DNA from: Humibacillus xanthopallidus
GTDB taxonomy: Bacteria; Actinomycetota; Actinomycetes; Actinomycetales; Dermatophilaceae
Assembly: GCF_006717145.1 (NCBI RefSeq)
Contig: NZ_VFQF01000001.1
Coordinates: 2,294,001 to 2,358,000, forward strand
Direction: 5' to 3'
DNA: 64,000 bases
In this document: positions 16,863 to 24,712 of the stretch, in pieces
Layout of the letters: each line of letters starts with the position of its first letter
How positions within the stretch are numbered: the first letter of the stretch is position 1
Program-made: the position numbers and the translations under genes
The notes under the pieces: generated by a model
Told to the model about the DNA's origin: nothing
The model's database searches: none
The model's input: the letters and a program-made list of their open reading frames with translations, nothing else

Positions 16863-17351
16863 GTGACCGACTTCGAGATCCGCGAGGCCACGCCCGCCGA
16901 CGTGCCCGACCTCATCCGCCTCGTCCGCGAGCTAGCCGCCTACGAGCGCGAGCCCGAGGCGGCCACGGCGACCCCCGCCCAGTTCGCGACGGCACTCTTC
17001 CCCGACGACGGCGACCCCACGGCATACGCCCTCGTGGCGGTGCGGCAGGGCTCCGTCGTCGGCATGGCGCTGTGGTTCCGCAGCTTCTCGACGTGGACGG
17101 GGCAGGCGGGCATCTGGCTCGAGGACCTCTTCGTCGAGCCCGAGCAGCGAGGGAGCGGCATGGGCGCGGCCCTGCTCTCGCGCCTCGCCGCGATCTGCGT
17201 GGAGCGCGGCTGGACCCGGCTCGAGTGGACCGTGCTCGACTGGAACACCCCGTCGATCGAGTTCTACCGCTCCCGGGGCGCCACGGCCCTCGAGGAGTGG
17301 ACGACCCACCGGGTCGACGGCGACGCCCTGCGGCGGCTCGCTGACGCGTGA
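16863..17351 (+). CDS. GNAT-family N-acetyltransferase
   Basis: A 162-residue acetyltransferase of the GNAT fold, about the usual length. It opens with FEIREATPADVPDLIRLV, contains the acetyl-CoA loop LFVEPEQRGSGMGAALL (the RxxGxG motif) and ends with the typical NTPSIEFYRSRGA segment. The shape resembles the diamine acetyltransferase (SpeG/SSAT-like) group, which acetylates polyamines or amino acids, but the substrate is not certain. GTG 16863 is chosen; the preceding GACAAT plus 6 nt resembles the leaderless arrangement of other genes here. Confidence 0.9.
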   Translation: MTDFEIREATPADVPDLIRLVRELAAYEREPEAATATPAQFATALFPDDGDPTAYALVAVRQGSVVGMALWFRSFSTWTGQAGIWLEDLFVEPEQRGSGMGAALLSRLAAICVERGWTRLEWTVLDWNTPSIEFYRSRGATALEEWTTHRVDGDALRRLADA

Positions 17352-17429
17352 GCCGCCGGGACCATCGTCCCTAGCGGAGCGGCCCACCCACCGGTGATGC
17401 TGTGCCTAGCCCCTGAGACCGGAGTCACC

Positions 17430-19076
17430 ATGCCCCTACCCGTCCGACGACGCATCGGCCCCGTCGACACCATCTGGCTCAACATGGACCGGCCCAACAA
17501 CCTCATGGTCATCGTGTCGCTGATGTTCCTCGACGGGGTGCCCGACTGGGACGAGGTCACCGAGCTGATCCGGCACAAGGTCGTCGAGCCCTTCCCGGTC
17601 TTCCACCAGCGACCCGAGTCCGCCGGCGTCTCCGGGGCCCTCGGGCAGCCCTACTGGGTGGACGACGAGGACTTCCGGCTCGACCGGCACCTCCGGCGGG
17701 TCACGCTCCCCTCGCCGGGAGACGACCGGACGCTCCAGCACCACATCGAGGGCTACCTCGACCGGCCGCTCGACCACGCCCACCCGCTCTGGGAGCTCCA
17801 CCTCATCGACGGCCACGGGCAGGGCGCCGCGATGTTCCTGCGCATCCACCACTCGCTCGCCGACGGCATCGCCCTGACGAGGGTGCTGCTCTCGCTGACC
17901 GAGGGCGATCCGGCCGACGCGGCGGGGATGGCCGTGTCGACCGTGGTGCCACCCGACACCACGCTCTCCGGAGCGATGGACAGCCCGGAGGTCGTCGCGG
18001 CTGTGGAGGCGGCCGTCGAGACGCTCGAGCACCTGGACGAGCACCTGGGCCAGCACGCTGACGACCACCTGAACGAGCACCTGAACGAGCACCTGGACGA
18101 GCGCGGGAGCGGCCTGCGGCTGCCCCTTCTCTCCCTCGTGGGTGACGGCCTGCGGCTCGCTCGCGACGGCGTCGGCCAGCTGCTGCGGCTGAGCACGCCG
18201 GGCGGCATACGCGACACCGCCGACCTCGCCGTGCGCACGACGCGCGTCGTCGCGGAGCTGCTCCTCACCCACAACCCGCCGAACCCGCTCGACGGCGCCC
18301 CGGGCGGCACGAAGCGCGTCGTGTGGAGCGAGCCGCTCCCGCTCGTCGGGCCAAAGCAGCTCGGCCGCCTCGCCGGAGCAACGCTCAACGACGTGCTGAT
18401 GAGTGCCGTCGCCGCCGCCCTCCACCGCTACCAGCTCGACAAGGGCGCCGACCCCGTCGACCTCGTGACGATGGTGCCGGTCAACGTGCGCCCGCTCGAC
18501 GAGCCGCTGCCGCCGGAGCTCGGCAACCGCTTCGCCCTCGTCTTCTTCCGCTACCCCAGTGCCCTCTCCGCTCCACTCGCGCGGCTGGCGGAGACCAAGC
18601 GCCGGATGGACTGGCTCAAGCACTCCCCCGAGGCCGTGCTCACCTTCGCGCTCATCAACGCGATCGGACGGACCACCGCGGGCATCGAGCGCTACATCGT
18701 CGACTTCTTCGCCAACAAGGCGATCGGCGTGACGACCAACGTCGCCGGGCCCCGGTCGACCCGCACGCTCGCCGGGGTGCCTATCGCCGGCGTCATGGGC
18801 TGGGTGCCCGGCTCGGGCACGCACGTCGTCGGCGTCTGCATCTTCACGTATGCCGGCACGGTGCGGGTCGGGTTCATGACCGACGTCGCCGTCGTGCCCG
18901 ACCCGGAGCTCCTCCTCGCAGCCTTCGAGGACGAGCTCGACCACCTCGTCCACATCGGGCGACCGCGCCCGGGCAGCGGCAAGGGTCCGGCCAAGGCGGC
19001 GGCGAAGAAACGGCGGAAAGGCCCGAAGGCGGGCCGGGGAAAGGGGCATGATGCCGACCGACCACGCACGGCGTGA
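17430..19076 (+). CDS. Wax ester synthase / diacylglycerol acyltransferase (WS/DGAT)
   Basis: An acyltransferase that makes triacylglycerol or wax esters as storage lipid, typical of actinobacteria. The catalytic motif HHSLADG (HHxxxDG) lies near residue 142; the N terminus carries the conserved substrate segment PVDTIWLNMDRPNNLM. About residue 190 is a strongly repetitive acidic/His insertion (HLDEHLGQH, HLNEHLNEHLDE) encoded by 12-bp tandem repeats around 18030-18100, not part of the core fold. The C terminus is a basic tail (KAAAKKRRKGPKAGRGKG) that may bind membranes or nucleic acid. ATG 17430 has GGAG 5 nt upstream; an ATG 36 nt earlier lacks a ribosome site. It overlaps the downstream SRPBCC gene by 29 nt, suggesting coupled translation and a shared lipid-related role. 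Confidence 0.93.
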   Translation: MPLPVRRRIGPVDTIWLNMDRPNNLMVIVSLMFLDGVPDWDEVTELIRHKVVEPFPVFHQRPESAGVSGALGQPYWVDDEDFRLDRHLRRVTLPSPGDDRTLQHHIEGYLDRPLDHAHPLWELHLIDGHGQGAAMFLRIHHSLADGIALTRVLLSLTEGDPADAAGMAVSTVVPPDTTLSGAMDSPEVVAAVEAAVETLEHLDEHLGQHADDHLNEHLNEHLDERGSGLRLPLLSLVGDGLRLARDGVGQLLRLSTPGGIRDTADLAVRTTRVVAELLLTHNPPNPLDGAPGGTKRVVWSEPLPLVGPKQLGRLAGATLNDVLMSAVAAALHRYQLDKGADPVDLVTMVPVNVRPLDEPLPPELGNRFALVFFRYPSALSAPLARLAETKRRMDWLKHSPEAVLTFALINAIGRTTAGIERYIVDFFANKAIGVTTNVAGPRSTRTLAGVPIAGVMGWVPGSGTHVVGVCIFTYAGTVRVGFMTDVAVVPDPELLLAAFEDELDHLVHIGRPRPGSGKGPAKAAAKKRRKGPKAGRGKGHDADRPRTA

Positions 19077-19491
19077 CGTCGAGGTCCACGCCGGGCTCGA
19101 CGTGGCGCTCGCCGCGATCCGCGACGTCGCGAGCCAGCCGGAGTGGATCCCGACGATCAAGGAGGCCGAGGTCCTCGAGGCCGACGACGCGGGCCTGCCG
19201 CTGACGGCGCGCTTCGCCGCGTCGACCGCCGTCGGCACCGACCGCTACACCCTCGCCTACGAGCACGCCCCCGACGGCATGAGCTGGTCCATGGTCGAGG
19301 GACGCCTCCAGACCGGCCAGGAGGGCGTCTACACCGTTGAGCCCCTCGGGGTGGATCGCGCGCGTGTCACGTACGACCTCACGATCCACCACAACCTGCC
19401 GCTGCCCGGCTTCATCCGCTCGCGGATCATCAAGGGCCTCGTCGACGAGACGCTCACCGGTCTGAAGACCCGGCTCGAGCCGGTGTCGTGA
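19048..19491 (+). CDS. SRPBCC (START-like, polyketide cyclase/dehydrase) family protein
   Basis: A 147-residue protein of the helix-grip fold that binds hydrophobic ligands in a central pocket. It opens with RDVEVHAGLDVALAAIRDVA and ends with the long C-terminal helix SRIIKGLVDETLTGLKTRLE, both usual for the family. The start (ATG 19048 or 19051) lies inside the end of the wax ester synthase gene, with a GGGGAAAGGGG purine run as ribosome site that also encodes the basic tail of the upstream protein. The overlap suggests it delivers or receives lipids in the same pathway, but no ligand can be named. Confidence 0.85.
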   Translation: MMPTDHARRDVEVHAGLDVALAAIRDVASQPEWIPTIKEAEVLEADDAGLPLTARFAASTAVGTDRYTLAYEHAPDGMSWSMVEGRLQTGQEGVYTVEPLGVDRARVTYDLTIHHNLPLPGFIRSRIIKGLVDETLTGLKTRLEPVS

Positions 19492-19512
19492 GCAGGGTGC
19501 GGGAGGCGGTCG

Positions 19513-19518
19513 TAGGGT
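19513..19518 (+). promoter_or_regulatory. Leaderless -10 box of the quinone oxidoreductase gene
   Basis: TAGGGT, 7 nt before the ATG at 19526. Confidence 0.5.
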
Positions 19519-19525
19519 GGCTGGC

Positions 19526-20518
19526 ATGACCACTGCGACAAGCGTCTTCGTGTCAGAGCCCGGCGAGCGCGACGTCCTCCAGGTGCGAGAGCACGACGTG
19601 CCGGCGCCCGGCGCGGGCGAGGTGCAGGTCGAGCTCGCGGCCGCCGGCGTCAACTTCATCGACGTCTACAAGCGCCAGGGCATCTATCCCGTGCCCACGC
19701 CCTTCGTCCTCGGCGAGGAAGGTGCCGGCACCGTCGTCGCGGTGGGTTCCGAGGTCTCCGGCATCGCCGTCGGCGACCGGGTGGCCTGGTGCCAGTCGCC
19801 GAACAGCATGTCGACGCTCACCAACAAGCCGGCCGACAAGGTCGTGCCGGTGCCCGACGGCGTCGACCTCGAGGTCGCTGCCGCCGCGATGCTCCAGGGC
19901 CTCACCGCCCACTACCTCGTCACGAGCACGTATGCCGTCCGCGAGGGTGAGGTGGCCCTCGTGCACGCCGCGGCCGGCGGGGTCGGGCAGCTCCTCGTGC
20001 AGCTCATCACGCACCGCGGAGCGACGGTGGTCGCGACCGCAGGAACCGACGAGAAGCTCGACATCGCAAGGGCGCTCGGCGCCCAGCACCTCATCAACTA
20101 CTCGACGTTCTCGTCGTCCGACGACTTGGCCGCAGCCGTGCGCTCGGCAGCGGGTCGGGGCGTCGACGTGGCCTATGACGGTGTCGGCAAGGCGACGTTC
20201 GACGCGTCGCTCGCCTCCCTGCGACCCAGGGGCATGATGGTCCTCTTCGGTGGTGCCAGCGGCCAGGTGCCGCCCTTCGAGATCCAGCGCCTCAACGCCG
20301 GAGGGTCGCTCTTCCTGACGCGACCGTCCCTGGGCCACTACGTCGCCGACCGTGCCGAGCTCGAGTGGCGCGCGGGCGAGGTGCTCGGCGCGATCGCGGA
20401 CGGGTCGCTCGCCATCGACATCGGCGGCCGCTACCCCCTCACCGAGGCGGCGTCGGCCTATGCCGCCCTCGAGGGCAGGCAGACGACCGGCAAGCTCATC
20501 CTGGTGCCCGGCGTATGA
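19526..20518 (+). CDS. NADPH:quinone oxidoreductase (zinc-less MDR family)
   Basis: A 330-residue medium-chain dehydrogenase of the quinone-reductase branch. It shows the GroES-like start (VPAPGAGEVQVELAAAGVNF), the family signature NFIDVYKRQGIYP, and the NADPH fold AAAGGVGQLLVQL; the zinc-binding residues of alcohol dehydrogenases are missing. It would reduce quinones or enones with NADPH. ATG 19526 is supported by a TAGGGT box 7 nt upstream; the GTG 9 nt earlier overlaps that box. Its stop overlaps the next start (ATGA), so it is coupled to the amidohydrolase. Confidence 0.93.
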   Translation: MTTATSVFVSEPGERDVLQVREHDVPAPGAGEVQVELAAAGVNFIDVYKRQGIYPVPTPFVLGEEGAGTVVAVGSEVSGIAVGDRVAWCQSPNSMSTLTNKPADKVVPVPDGVDLEVAAAAMLQGLTAHYLVTSTYAVREGEVALVHAAAGGVGQLLVQLITHRGATVVATAGTDEKLDIARALGAQHLINYSTFSSSDDLAAAVRSAAGRGVDVAYDGVGKATFDASLASLRPRGMMVLFGGASGQVPPFEIQRLNAGGSLFLTRPSLGHYVADRAELEWRAGEVLGAIADGSLAIDIGGRYPLTEAASAYAALEGRQTTGKLILVPGV

Positions 20519-22080
20519 GCCGCACGCTGCTGCGGCACGACCGCATCTGGACCGGAGACATCGGGCAGCCTTGGACGACAGCGCTGCTCGTCGAGGACGG
20601 TCGCATCATCGAGGTCGGCTCGGCTGCGCTCGATGCAGGGGCGGACGCCGTCGTCGACCTCCCCGGCGCCCTCGTGATGCCAGGTCTGCACGACGCCCAC
20701 ATCCACACCGAGTGGGTGGCGCGGAGCCTCTCCTCCGTCGACCTGCACGAGGCACGCTCGCTCGACGAGACGCTCGGGCTGGTCCGGGCCCACGAGGCAG
20801 GCCTCGCACCCGGGGAGTGGCTGCACAGCGGCCGGTGGAACCACAACATCTGGGCGGTGCCGGTCCAGCCCGACCGGCACTCGCTCGACACCGTCTCGGG
20901 CGACCGGGTCGCTGCGCTCTCGAGCGTCGACGGCCACACGATCTGGGCGAACTCCCTTGCGCTGCAACGCGCCGGCATCACGCGCGACACCCCCGACCCT
21001 GTCGGTGGCGAGATCGTCCGCGACGCCGACGGTGAGCCGACGGGCATCCTGCGCGAGTCGGCCCAGGAGCTGCTCGACGTCATCGAGCAGGACCAGGCGC
21101 CGTTGCGGCCGTGGCTCGAGCGGGCGCAGGACCTGCTGCTCTCGGTCGGCCTCACGAGCATCACCGACATCGACGGCGAGGAGACCCGGGCGGCATACGC
21201 CGAGATGCACGCGGAGGGAGCTCTCCGTCTCCGGGTCACCAAGTGCACCCGCGACCCCGACCTCGAGCTCGCGATCGAGCAGGGCCGCCGGTCGGGTCAG
21301 GGCGACGACCGCTTCCGGGTCGGGCCGGTCAAGTTCTTCAGTGACGGCGCCCTCGGGTCACACACTGCCCACATGACGGAGCCCTTCATCGGCCACGAGG
21401 GCTGCGGCATCGCGGCGATGCCCTACGAGGTGCTGCTCGGGCGCACCCTGCTCGCCGTGCAGTCGGGGCTCGACGTCTGCACGCACGCCATCGGCGACGA
21501 GGCCAACCGGCTCGTGCTCGACTCGTTCGAGGCGGTGCGGGCCGCAGGGCACGATGCAGTGCTGCGCGTCGAGCACGCCCAGCACGTGCGACCGGTCGAC
21601 CTCCCCCGCTTCCGCACGCTCGACGTCATCGCCTCGATGCAGCCGAGCCACTGCACGGCCGACCTCGAGCTGGCCGACCAGATCATCGGCCACCGACGCC
21701 TGGCGTCCTACGCGTGGCGCAGCTTCCTCGATGCCGGCGTGCGCCTCGCCTTCGGGTCGGATGCGCCGGTCGAGGACCCGAACCCCTTCTACGGCCTGCA
21801 CGCCGCCGTGACCCGGCGGCGCGCCGACGGCTCACCGCTGGGCGGCTGGCGACCCGAGGAGCGGATCACGCTCGACGAGGCCGTGCACGCCCACACCGTG
21901 GGGGCGCACGAGGCGGTCGGGCGCACGGACGTCGGGCGTCTCGCGCCGGGCCAGCTCGCCGACCTCATCGCCGTCGACCGCGACCTGTGGACGCTCGAGC
22001 AGTCGGCCCCCGCCGACATCCGCGACACCGTGGTGCTGCAGACCTGGGTCGACGGCGAGCTCGCCCACGAGCGCACCTGA
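20515..22080 (+). CDS. Amidohydrolase family protein (YtcJ-like, NfdA group)
   Basis: A 521-residue metal-dependent hydrolase. The TIM barrel has DAHIHTEW (HxH metal site), the KFFSDGALGSHTA segment, THAIGDEANR (His), RVEHAQHV (His) and GSDAPVEDPNP (Asp), with flanking beta-sandwich strands at both ends. Close families include YtcJ and N-substituted formamide deformylase; the real substrate is unknown. It starts inside the stop codon of the quinone oxidoreductase gene. The gene is convergent with the AbiEi-like gene and the gap holds an inverted repeat. Confidence 0.88.
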   Translation: MSRTLLRHDRIWTGDIGQPWTTALLVEDGRIIEVGSAALDAGADAVVDLPGALVMPGLHDAHIHTEWVARSLSSVDLHEARSLDETLGLVRAHEAGLAPGEWLHSGRWNHNIWAVPVQPDRHSLDTVSGDRVAALSSVDGHTIWANSLALQRAGITRDTPDPVGGEIVRDADGEPTGILRESAQELLDVIEQDQAPLRPWLERAQDLLLSVGLTSITDIDGEETRAAYAEMHAEGALRLRVTKCTRDPDLELAIEQGRRSGQGDDRFRVGPVKFFSDGALGSHTAHMTEPFIGHEGCGIAAMPYEVLLGRTLLAVQSGLDVCTHAIGDEANRLVLDSFEAVRAAGHDAVLRVEHAQHVRPVDLPRFRTLDVIASMQPSHCTADLELADQIIGHRRLASYAWRSFLDAGVRLAFGSDAPVEDPNPFYGLHAAVTRRRADGSPLGGWRPEERITLDEAVHAHTVGAHEAVGRTDVGRLAPGQLADLIAVDRDLWTLEQSAPADIRDTVVLQTWVDGELAHERT

Positions 22081-22112
22081 CCCACCCGGCATACCTCTGC
22101 GGTTGCCCGACC

Positions 22113-22207
22113 GCCGACCGACGACCGTGTCTCCACACTGCGCGTGTGCTCTGCGGGTACCAAGCGTCACGGGCGGGCCCGGGTGTGAGCAATGGTCGTC
22201 GGTCGGC
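22113..22207. repeat. Long inverted repeat at the amidohydrolase/AbiEi junction
   Basis: GCCGACCGACGACC at 22113-22126 and its exact complement at 22194-22207 form 14-bp arms with a 67-nt loop. The right arm lies inside the last codons of the AbiEi-like gene, so the hairpin overlaps coding sequence. The 20-mer GAGCAATGGTCGTCGGTCGG (22187-22206) recurs with one change at 23226-23245 beyond the other end of that gene. Confidence 0.75.
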
Positions 22208-23105
22208 GGCCGCAGCCGCGAAGCCTGACGTAGTCGGTGCCGAGCAGCGCATCCTGCCTGACAGCAGCCCGAGCCAGCACGGACTGCACCCAAGCAGCCT
22301 TGAACATGGCCTGAGGCCAGGACACCCGGATGACCAGCCAGTTATCGAGCACCAGCTCGTCGTAGCGCCAGCAGTCCGCGTCGATCACCCGGGACGACGT
22401 GTGGAACTCGTGACTGTCGCCCTCCACGACGATCCGCAGCGCGGGGTCGACGAGGTCAGGACGAATGCGTCGACCCGCGACCCGGATGCGCCGCTGCGGT
22501 TCCAGACGGAGTCCGGGCACCTCGGTGGAGATCGCCCGGATGACGGACTCGAAGGCGTTGGCCGGCCGCTCACTCGCAAACCACGCAACGTCGAAGGCGG
22601 CATCCCGTCCGCGGCCAGGCATGGCCTGCGCCGCACGCATCAGCTCGACAGACGTCACCGACCCCGACCTCAAGGCTGAGTCGGCGACTGCGAGTGCCTC
22701 GTCGAAGGGCAACGTCGTGGCGCAGTCCAGCACCGTGCGAAGGGGGGTGGTGCGCCAGCCGACGACATCGCTCGCAGGAAGGCGTTGCCACCGGATGCGC
22801 GCTGACGCCTGAGCCTCGACGGACACCTTGCGTCCACGCGGCACGATCAGTTCTGGCTGCCGCGGCTGCCACTTGAGCGACCACTCATAGGACGCCGCTG
22901 CGCTGGTCAGCCCGGCGACGGCGGTGAGCCGGTGGGCGGCCACTCGGGCGGCGTGGGCGCTCGGAAGCACGTACCTGCCACGAGCGACCCGGTGGATGCG
23001 ACCCGCCCGGTGCGCGTCATCGAGAGCCTGCCGACCCACGGCCGCCTTGAGCTGACCGTGAGTTGCGACCCCGCCCATCCGTTGCATGACGTCGGTGATG
23101 TCCAT
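22167..23105 (-). CDS. AbiEi-type antitoxin N-terminal domain fused to DUF559 nuclease-like domain
   Basis: A 312-residue protein. The first 50 residues (VMQRMGGVATHGQLKAAVGR, ending RVARGRYVLP) match the winged-helix N terminus of AbiEi-type antitoxins/regulators of type IV toxin-antitoxin systems. The C-terminal third resembles DUF559, a Vsr/PD-(D/E)XK-like fold: IRPDLVDPALRIVVEGDSHEFH gives a possible Asp...Glu-x-Asp catalytic set, then YDELVLDNWLVIRVSW. Such fusions are frequent in actinobacteria and their task is not established; defence or DNA processing is inferred. No AbiEii toxin gene is adjacent. It is flanked by near-identical 20-mers, one at each end, which suggests a cassette. 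Confidence 0.8.
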   Translation of the reverse strand: MDITDVMQRMGGVATHGQLKAAVGRQALDDAHRAGRIHRVARGRYVLPSAHAARVAAHRLTAVAGLTSAAASYEWSLKWQPRQPELIVPRGRKVSVEAQASARIRWQRLPASDVVGWRTTPLRTVLDCATTLPFDEALAVADSALRSGSVTSVELMRAAQAMPGRGRDAAFDVAWFASERPANAFESVIRAISTEVPGLRLEPQRRIRVAGRRIRPDLVDPALRIVVEGDSHEFHTSSRVIDADCWRYDELVLDNWLVIRVSWPQAMFKAAWVQSVLARAAVRQDALLGTDYVRLRGCGRRPTTIAHTRARP

Positions 23106-23154
23106 ATGGCCAGCCTCGCGGAGACGGTCGCGCGGCTCCGCCGGTCATCCACAG

Positions 23155-23245
23155 CCGACGAACGACCATAGGTTCACCCAGGGCCTCGACACGCCGCTGG
23201 ATGCACCGCGTGGGCGTGCTTCGCGGAGCAATGGTCGTTGGTCGG
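23155..23245. repeat. Inverted repeat upstream of the AbiEi-like gene
   Basis: CCGACGAACGACCAT (23155-23169) pairs with ATGGTCGTTGGTCGG (23231-23245) with one mismatch. The right arm is part of the 20-mer GAGCAATGGTCGTTGGTCGG, the second copy of the word at the other end of the gene. The rest of the gap to 23295 shows no gene. Confidence 0.7.
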
Positions 23246-23295
23246 ACTCGCACGGTCCGTGGCGAAGGCGGCGCGGGTGAAAGGCGCCGCAGGGG

Positions 23296-23520
23296 TCAGG
23301 ACTCGCCGGGGACGACGGCGAGCAGGAGGGTCGCGAACCACGTCAGCAGACCGACGACGGTGAGGAAGACGCCGATGATGCCGACCCCACCGGCACCGGC
23401 AGCCGTCGACGAGCGCCGACGCCGCCGCCCGACGAGGACGAGCACGATGCCGGCGACGAGCCACACGAGCCCGACGAGCAGACCGGCGAGCACCCCGGCG
23501 TTCCACCGCATCTCAGCCAC
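23296..23520 (-). CDS. Small two-helix membrane protein
   Basis: At most 74 residues with two hydrophobic helices (VLAGLLVGLVWLVAGIVLVLV and GIIGVFLTVVGLLTWFATLLL) joined by a basic, Gly-rich loop (GRRRRRSSTAAGAGG). The start may be GTG 23520 or ATG 23511; neither has a strong ribosome site. It precedes nothing on its strand closer than the AbiEi-like gene and follows the next membrane gene after 55 bp, so the two may be co-transcribed. Function unknown. Confidence 0.55.
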   Translation of the reverse strand: MAEMRWNAGVLAGLLVGLVWLVAGIVLVLVGRRRRRSSTAAGAGGVGIIGVFLTVVGLLTWFATLLLAVVPGES

Positions 23521-23575
23521 CCATCTCAGGCGGGCAGCTCAGGCAGGCGCCTCAGGAGCGAGGACCAGCGCGACG

Positions 23576-23929
23576 TCACCAGAGGGCGGCGACGAGGACG
23601 TTCACCACGGCGCCGCCGCCGGCGACGTCGAGCAGGGTGCCGGCGTCCTGGCCGCGCTTGGTGCGGGCCCGGCCGATCTCCGCGGCCGCGACGACGACGA
23701 GGGCGATGACGAGCTTGACCGCGATCTTCGTGTTGTTCACCTCGTGGGAGTCGTCCTTGATCGCCGACGCGATGCCGACGAGGGCAAGGCCCGTCACGAG
23801 CTGGGCACGTGCCCCCCAGACGATGGGCGCGATGAGCGTGCGCCCGCTCCGGACGGCGATCCACCCGCCGACGACAGCAGCCATGCCGAGCAGGTGGAGG
23901 GCGACGAGCACGTTGTAGACGAAGTCCAT
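23576..23929 (-). CDS. Conserved four-helix membrane protein, function unknown
   Basis: About 117 residues with four hydrophobic helices: VYNVLVALHLLGMAAVVGGW, an APIVWGARAQLVTGLALVGIA part, TKIAVKLVIALVVVAAAEI and a C-terminal GGGAVVNVLVAALW. The His in the first helix and a KDDSHEVNN loop stand out. It resembles actinobacterial proteins annotated only as integral membrane proteins. ATG 23929 is preferred because TAGGAT ends 7 nt before it. I cannot name a role. Confidence 0.7.
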   Translation of the reverse strand: MDFVYNVLVALHLLGMAAVVGGWIAVRSGRTLIAPIVWGARAQLVTGLALVGIASAIKDDSHEVNNTKIAVKLVIALVVVAAAEIGRARTKRGQDAGTLLDVAGGGAVVNVLVAALW

Positions 23930-23936
23930 GGCGGTC

Positions 23937-23942
23937 ATCCTA
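23937..23942 (-). promoter_or_regulatory. Leaderless -10 box of the four-helix membrane gene
   Basis: TAGGAT on the minus strand, 7 nt before the ATG at 23929. Confidence 0.5.
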
Positions 23943-23980
23943 CGGAGCGTCGTATTCCGAGCGCCGCCGCCCCTCCCCCG

Positions 23981-24712
23981 TCAGGAGCCGGGCCGCTCCC
24001 CGAGGTCGTGCAGCGCCGCGAGCCGCCGCCACGACGACGTCAGCGGGTAGTCGTCGATCCGGTCGACGGGCACCCAGCGCGCATCGGAGGTCGTGCCGCC
24101 GACGTCGTGGATGACGATCTCGGTCGGCTCGGGACACGTTGCGGCATAGACGATCCGCACAGCGTGGAAGTCCTCGAGCGCCCCCGACGGAGCCCGCCCC
24201 ACCCAGTGCTGCGACTGGACGGTGATGAGGTCGCCGAGGTCGATGCGCTGGCCCGTCTCCTCCCACACCTCGCGGTGGACCCCGGCGACGGGCGACTCGC
24301 CGTCGTCGAGCCCGCCCCTGGGCAGGCCCCAGTCGCCGGCGACGTGGGTCTGCGAGTTGAACTGCGTCAGCAGCACGCCGCGCTCGCTCGTCACGACGGC
24401 GTATGCCGCGACGCGCTGGTAGGGCTCCCCCACCTCGTCGGGCGCCACGCCGAGGTCGCGCGGCACCTCCGGCACCCGAGGCGGTATGCCGTCCAGAGCG
24501 CTCACGAGATAGGTGAGCTCGAGCGCCCCGTCCTCACGCACGGTGGCGGAGTGGGCGGAGTCGGCGGCCCACCCCGACTGGGCGAGCACGTGCACCGGGT
24601 CGGCCCCGTGGGCGAGACGGGCGCGAGCAACGGCGCCACCGGCGCCACCGGTGCCGACCACCCCGACGACGTGCACGCCGCCAGGGACATTGGTGCGCAC
24701 CGGCCGGGTCAT
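23981..24712 (-). CDS. NUDIX hydrolase with N-terminal extension
   Basis: A 243-residue protein whose C-terminal 140 residues form a NUDIX domain. The catalytic box GGLDDGESPVAGVHREVWEE reads GX5EX7REVXEE and is complete. The substrate would be a nucleoside diphosphate linked to another group. The N-terminal 95 residues begin with a Gly/Val-rich stretch (VHVVGVVGTGGAGGAVARARL) that looks like a Rossmann-type or short helical segment and is not usual for small NUDIX proteins. The ATG at 24712 overlaps the glycosyltransferase stop by 4 nt, so the two are coupled. A role in activated-sugar housekeeping for the glycosyltransferase is inferred. Confidence 0.88.
   Translation of the reverse strand: MTRPVRTNVPGGVHVVGVVGTGGAGGAVARARLAHGADPVHVLAQSGWAADSAHSATVREDGALELTYLVSALDGIPPRVPEVPRDLGVAPDEVGEPYQRVAAYAVVTSERGVLLTQFNSQTHVAGDWGLPRGGLDDGESPVAGVHREVWEETGQRIDLGDLITVQSQHWVGRAPSGALEDFHAVRIVYAATCPEPTEIVIHDVGGTTSDARWVPVDRIDDYPLTSSWRRLAALHDLGERPGS

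Noticed and set aside
14346-17351. A 1001-codon open frame on the plus strand running through pcrA
   Set aside because: It is antisense to the clear pcrA gene; only its last 162 codons, the GNAT gene, show family motifs. Long antisense frames are expected at this G+C content.
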